Assembly (NCBI GenBank): GCA_003260075.1
Contig: QLIY01000011.1
Span: 49,063 to 113,062 of the forward strand
Direction: 5' to 3'
DNA: 64,000 nucleotides
Origin: Phallusia mammillata
Taxonomy: Eukaryota > Chordata > Ascidiacea > Phlebobranchia > Ascidiidae
How positions within the stretch are numbered: the stretch's first letter is position 1; each line of letters begins with the position of its first letter. The translations under genes and the position numbers were made by a program. Positions 63,072-64,000 of the stretch are shown here, one piece after another. The notes below the pieces were generated by a model. That model was not told the DNA's origin and did no database searches. It saw only the letters and a list, made by a program, of their open reading frames with translations.

Positions 63072-64000
63072 TCACAAACCCATTAGGGTTTTTGCCTCGG
63101 CACTTTGTGCTTGTAGTGCCTCGCTTGCATACTGCTCCAACAATTCCCGCTTTTTCCGCCTTAGCAACGCGTCCTCAACGTCCTGTTGCGAGGGAACGGG
63201 TACATGGGCCACGAACGGCCGTGCGCCCTCTTGTGTCTCAACTTCGCGAAACTGTAAAACAATCAATCTATAATAGAATTTGTCTGGCTACCACTTGAAA
63301 GAGAGGCATATCCAGAGTTTTCTTGAGAAGTCCGGTCGCTTAACTCGTTGTTTTGAATTAGAAACCGGAATAGGCAACCAAACAACCGCTGTGTGACGTG
63401 TAAAATAGGTGTTTCATTAGGAAACTTCCCAAATTGAACTGTTGGAGGTACAGATGATTTGTAATGAAGTAAGGCTTTAACTAATTGACATCGGTTAATC
63501 TTGATCTTTACCTGATACAAGCATTTTTTTGGTCTAAATGAGTGCAGATTAACCAAGGTTTCCTGTATAGAATGTAGAACAGCACGGTGTTTCTTTGATT
63601 AAGTTAAGCAACACTACTTTTTCATACCTGAAAGATTTCTTCACCATCTTCGGTTGTTTCTGTTTTAACTTGGCTGTAAATATCACTATCTTCTTCTTCT
63701 TTTAAAGGCTCTGCTTCTTTCCATTCCCTTACAGCCTCTGCAACCACTTAAAACACCAACAAAGACATTGTTCAATTTGCTAAGAAGGATTTAATATGTG
63801 TGTTTACCTGTTTCTTCAAGCTCTCGTTCAAGAGGAACAATAACACCATCATCCTCATCTCTATATCCATAATAATCAGCATCAATAAATTTCATAAGTT
63901 GGCCTCTAGTTTTCTGAGCTTTTTTAGGTGCTAAAAGGTACAAGTATTATATCAACCTAAGTCACTTAAAACAGGGTTAGTATCAAGGTTTCATATCTTA
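63072..64000 (-). CDS. ISY1: pre-mRNA splicing factor ISY1, C-terminal part
   Basis: Component of the Prp19-associated spliceosome (nucleus), acting in step one splicing fidelity. Three exons are in view: 63808-63930, 63628-63746, 63072-63251, phases consistent; the 5' part lies beyond base 64000. Seen: KTRGQLMKFIDADYYGYRDE and DDGVIVPLERELEE, matching the central ISY1 block; a shorter acidic linker (EPLKEEEDSDIYSQVKTET) than in mammals; and the conserved end FVAHVPVPSQQDVEDALLRR, KKRELLEQYASEALQAQSAE, ending TLMGL. The intron between the last two exons carries a MITE remnant. Overlapping minus-strand AATAAA signals sit at 62867-62876, about 200 bases past the stop. Confidence 0.95.
63499..63567. 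mobile_element. pogo/Tigger-like MITE fragment in an ISY1 intron
   Basis: catcggttaatcttgatctttacc ... ggtctaaatgagtgcag ... ccaaggtttcctgta follows the layout of the 19417-19517 element (gatcttcacc ... ggtctaaacc ... accgaggtttactgta). Confidence 0.45.

Overview
The window is animal genomic DNA. Genes are split into short exons by GT-AG introns, which are mostly short, and the gene set is metazoan: CHD3/4/5 (Mi-2), MAP2K4, ISY1, Ly6/uPAR, type II Golgi glycosyltransferases and three-domain multicopper oxidases. Compact genes, many short hAT-type MITEs and what look like two diverged haplotypes mixed in one assembly fit an invertebrate deuterostome, most plausibly a solitary ascidian of the Ciona type. 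The species is an inference.

Layout. 1-5479 (-): the N-terminal half of a CHD3/4/5 chromatin remodeller, running off the left edge; a phase-compatible alternative first exon may lie at 6267-6315. 9989-13406 (-): a complete MAP2K4 (MKK4) kinase, with a tRNA-derived SINE in intron 2. 15173-21825 (+) and 26034-34218 (+): two tandem 14-exon paralogues of a secreted, probably GPI-anchored multicopper-oxidase-like protein, both 651 aa. Intron 8 of the second holds an intronless antisense gene for a GT49 (B4GAT1-like) glycosyltransferase, 30978-32318 (-). 35113-37800 (+): a two-domain Ly6/uPAR protein. 38338-40665 (-): a GT10 alpha-fucosyltransferase. 41614-46748 (-): a third multicopper-oxidase paralogue that has lost the copper-loop residues and gained a Thr-rich stalk, a transmembrane helix and a cytoplasmic tail. 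49221-49467 holds a broken GOSR1 retrocopy between MITEs. 50858-58250 (-): an unidentified 796 aa protein with a very acidic C-terminus. 63072-64000 (-): the 3' part of ISY1.

Most notable biology: the multicopper-oxidase cluster shows stepwise loss of catalytic residues. The two plus-strand copies keep the trinuclear copper histidines but carry Asp in place of the type 1 copper His of the HCH loop. The third copy has lost the ligands in every loop that can be aligned and has become a membrane receptor-like protein. This suggests change of function within one locus.

Most notable technical point: at least sixteen runs of 10 to 93 G occur, all on the + strand, with no poly-C counterpart. Many separate two slightly different copies of the same flanking sequence. 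They look like assembly joins of allelic copies rather than real DNA. A single N sits at the end of a (GCCCA)n block.
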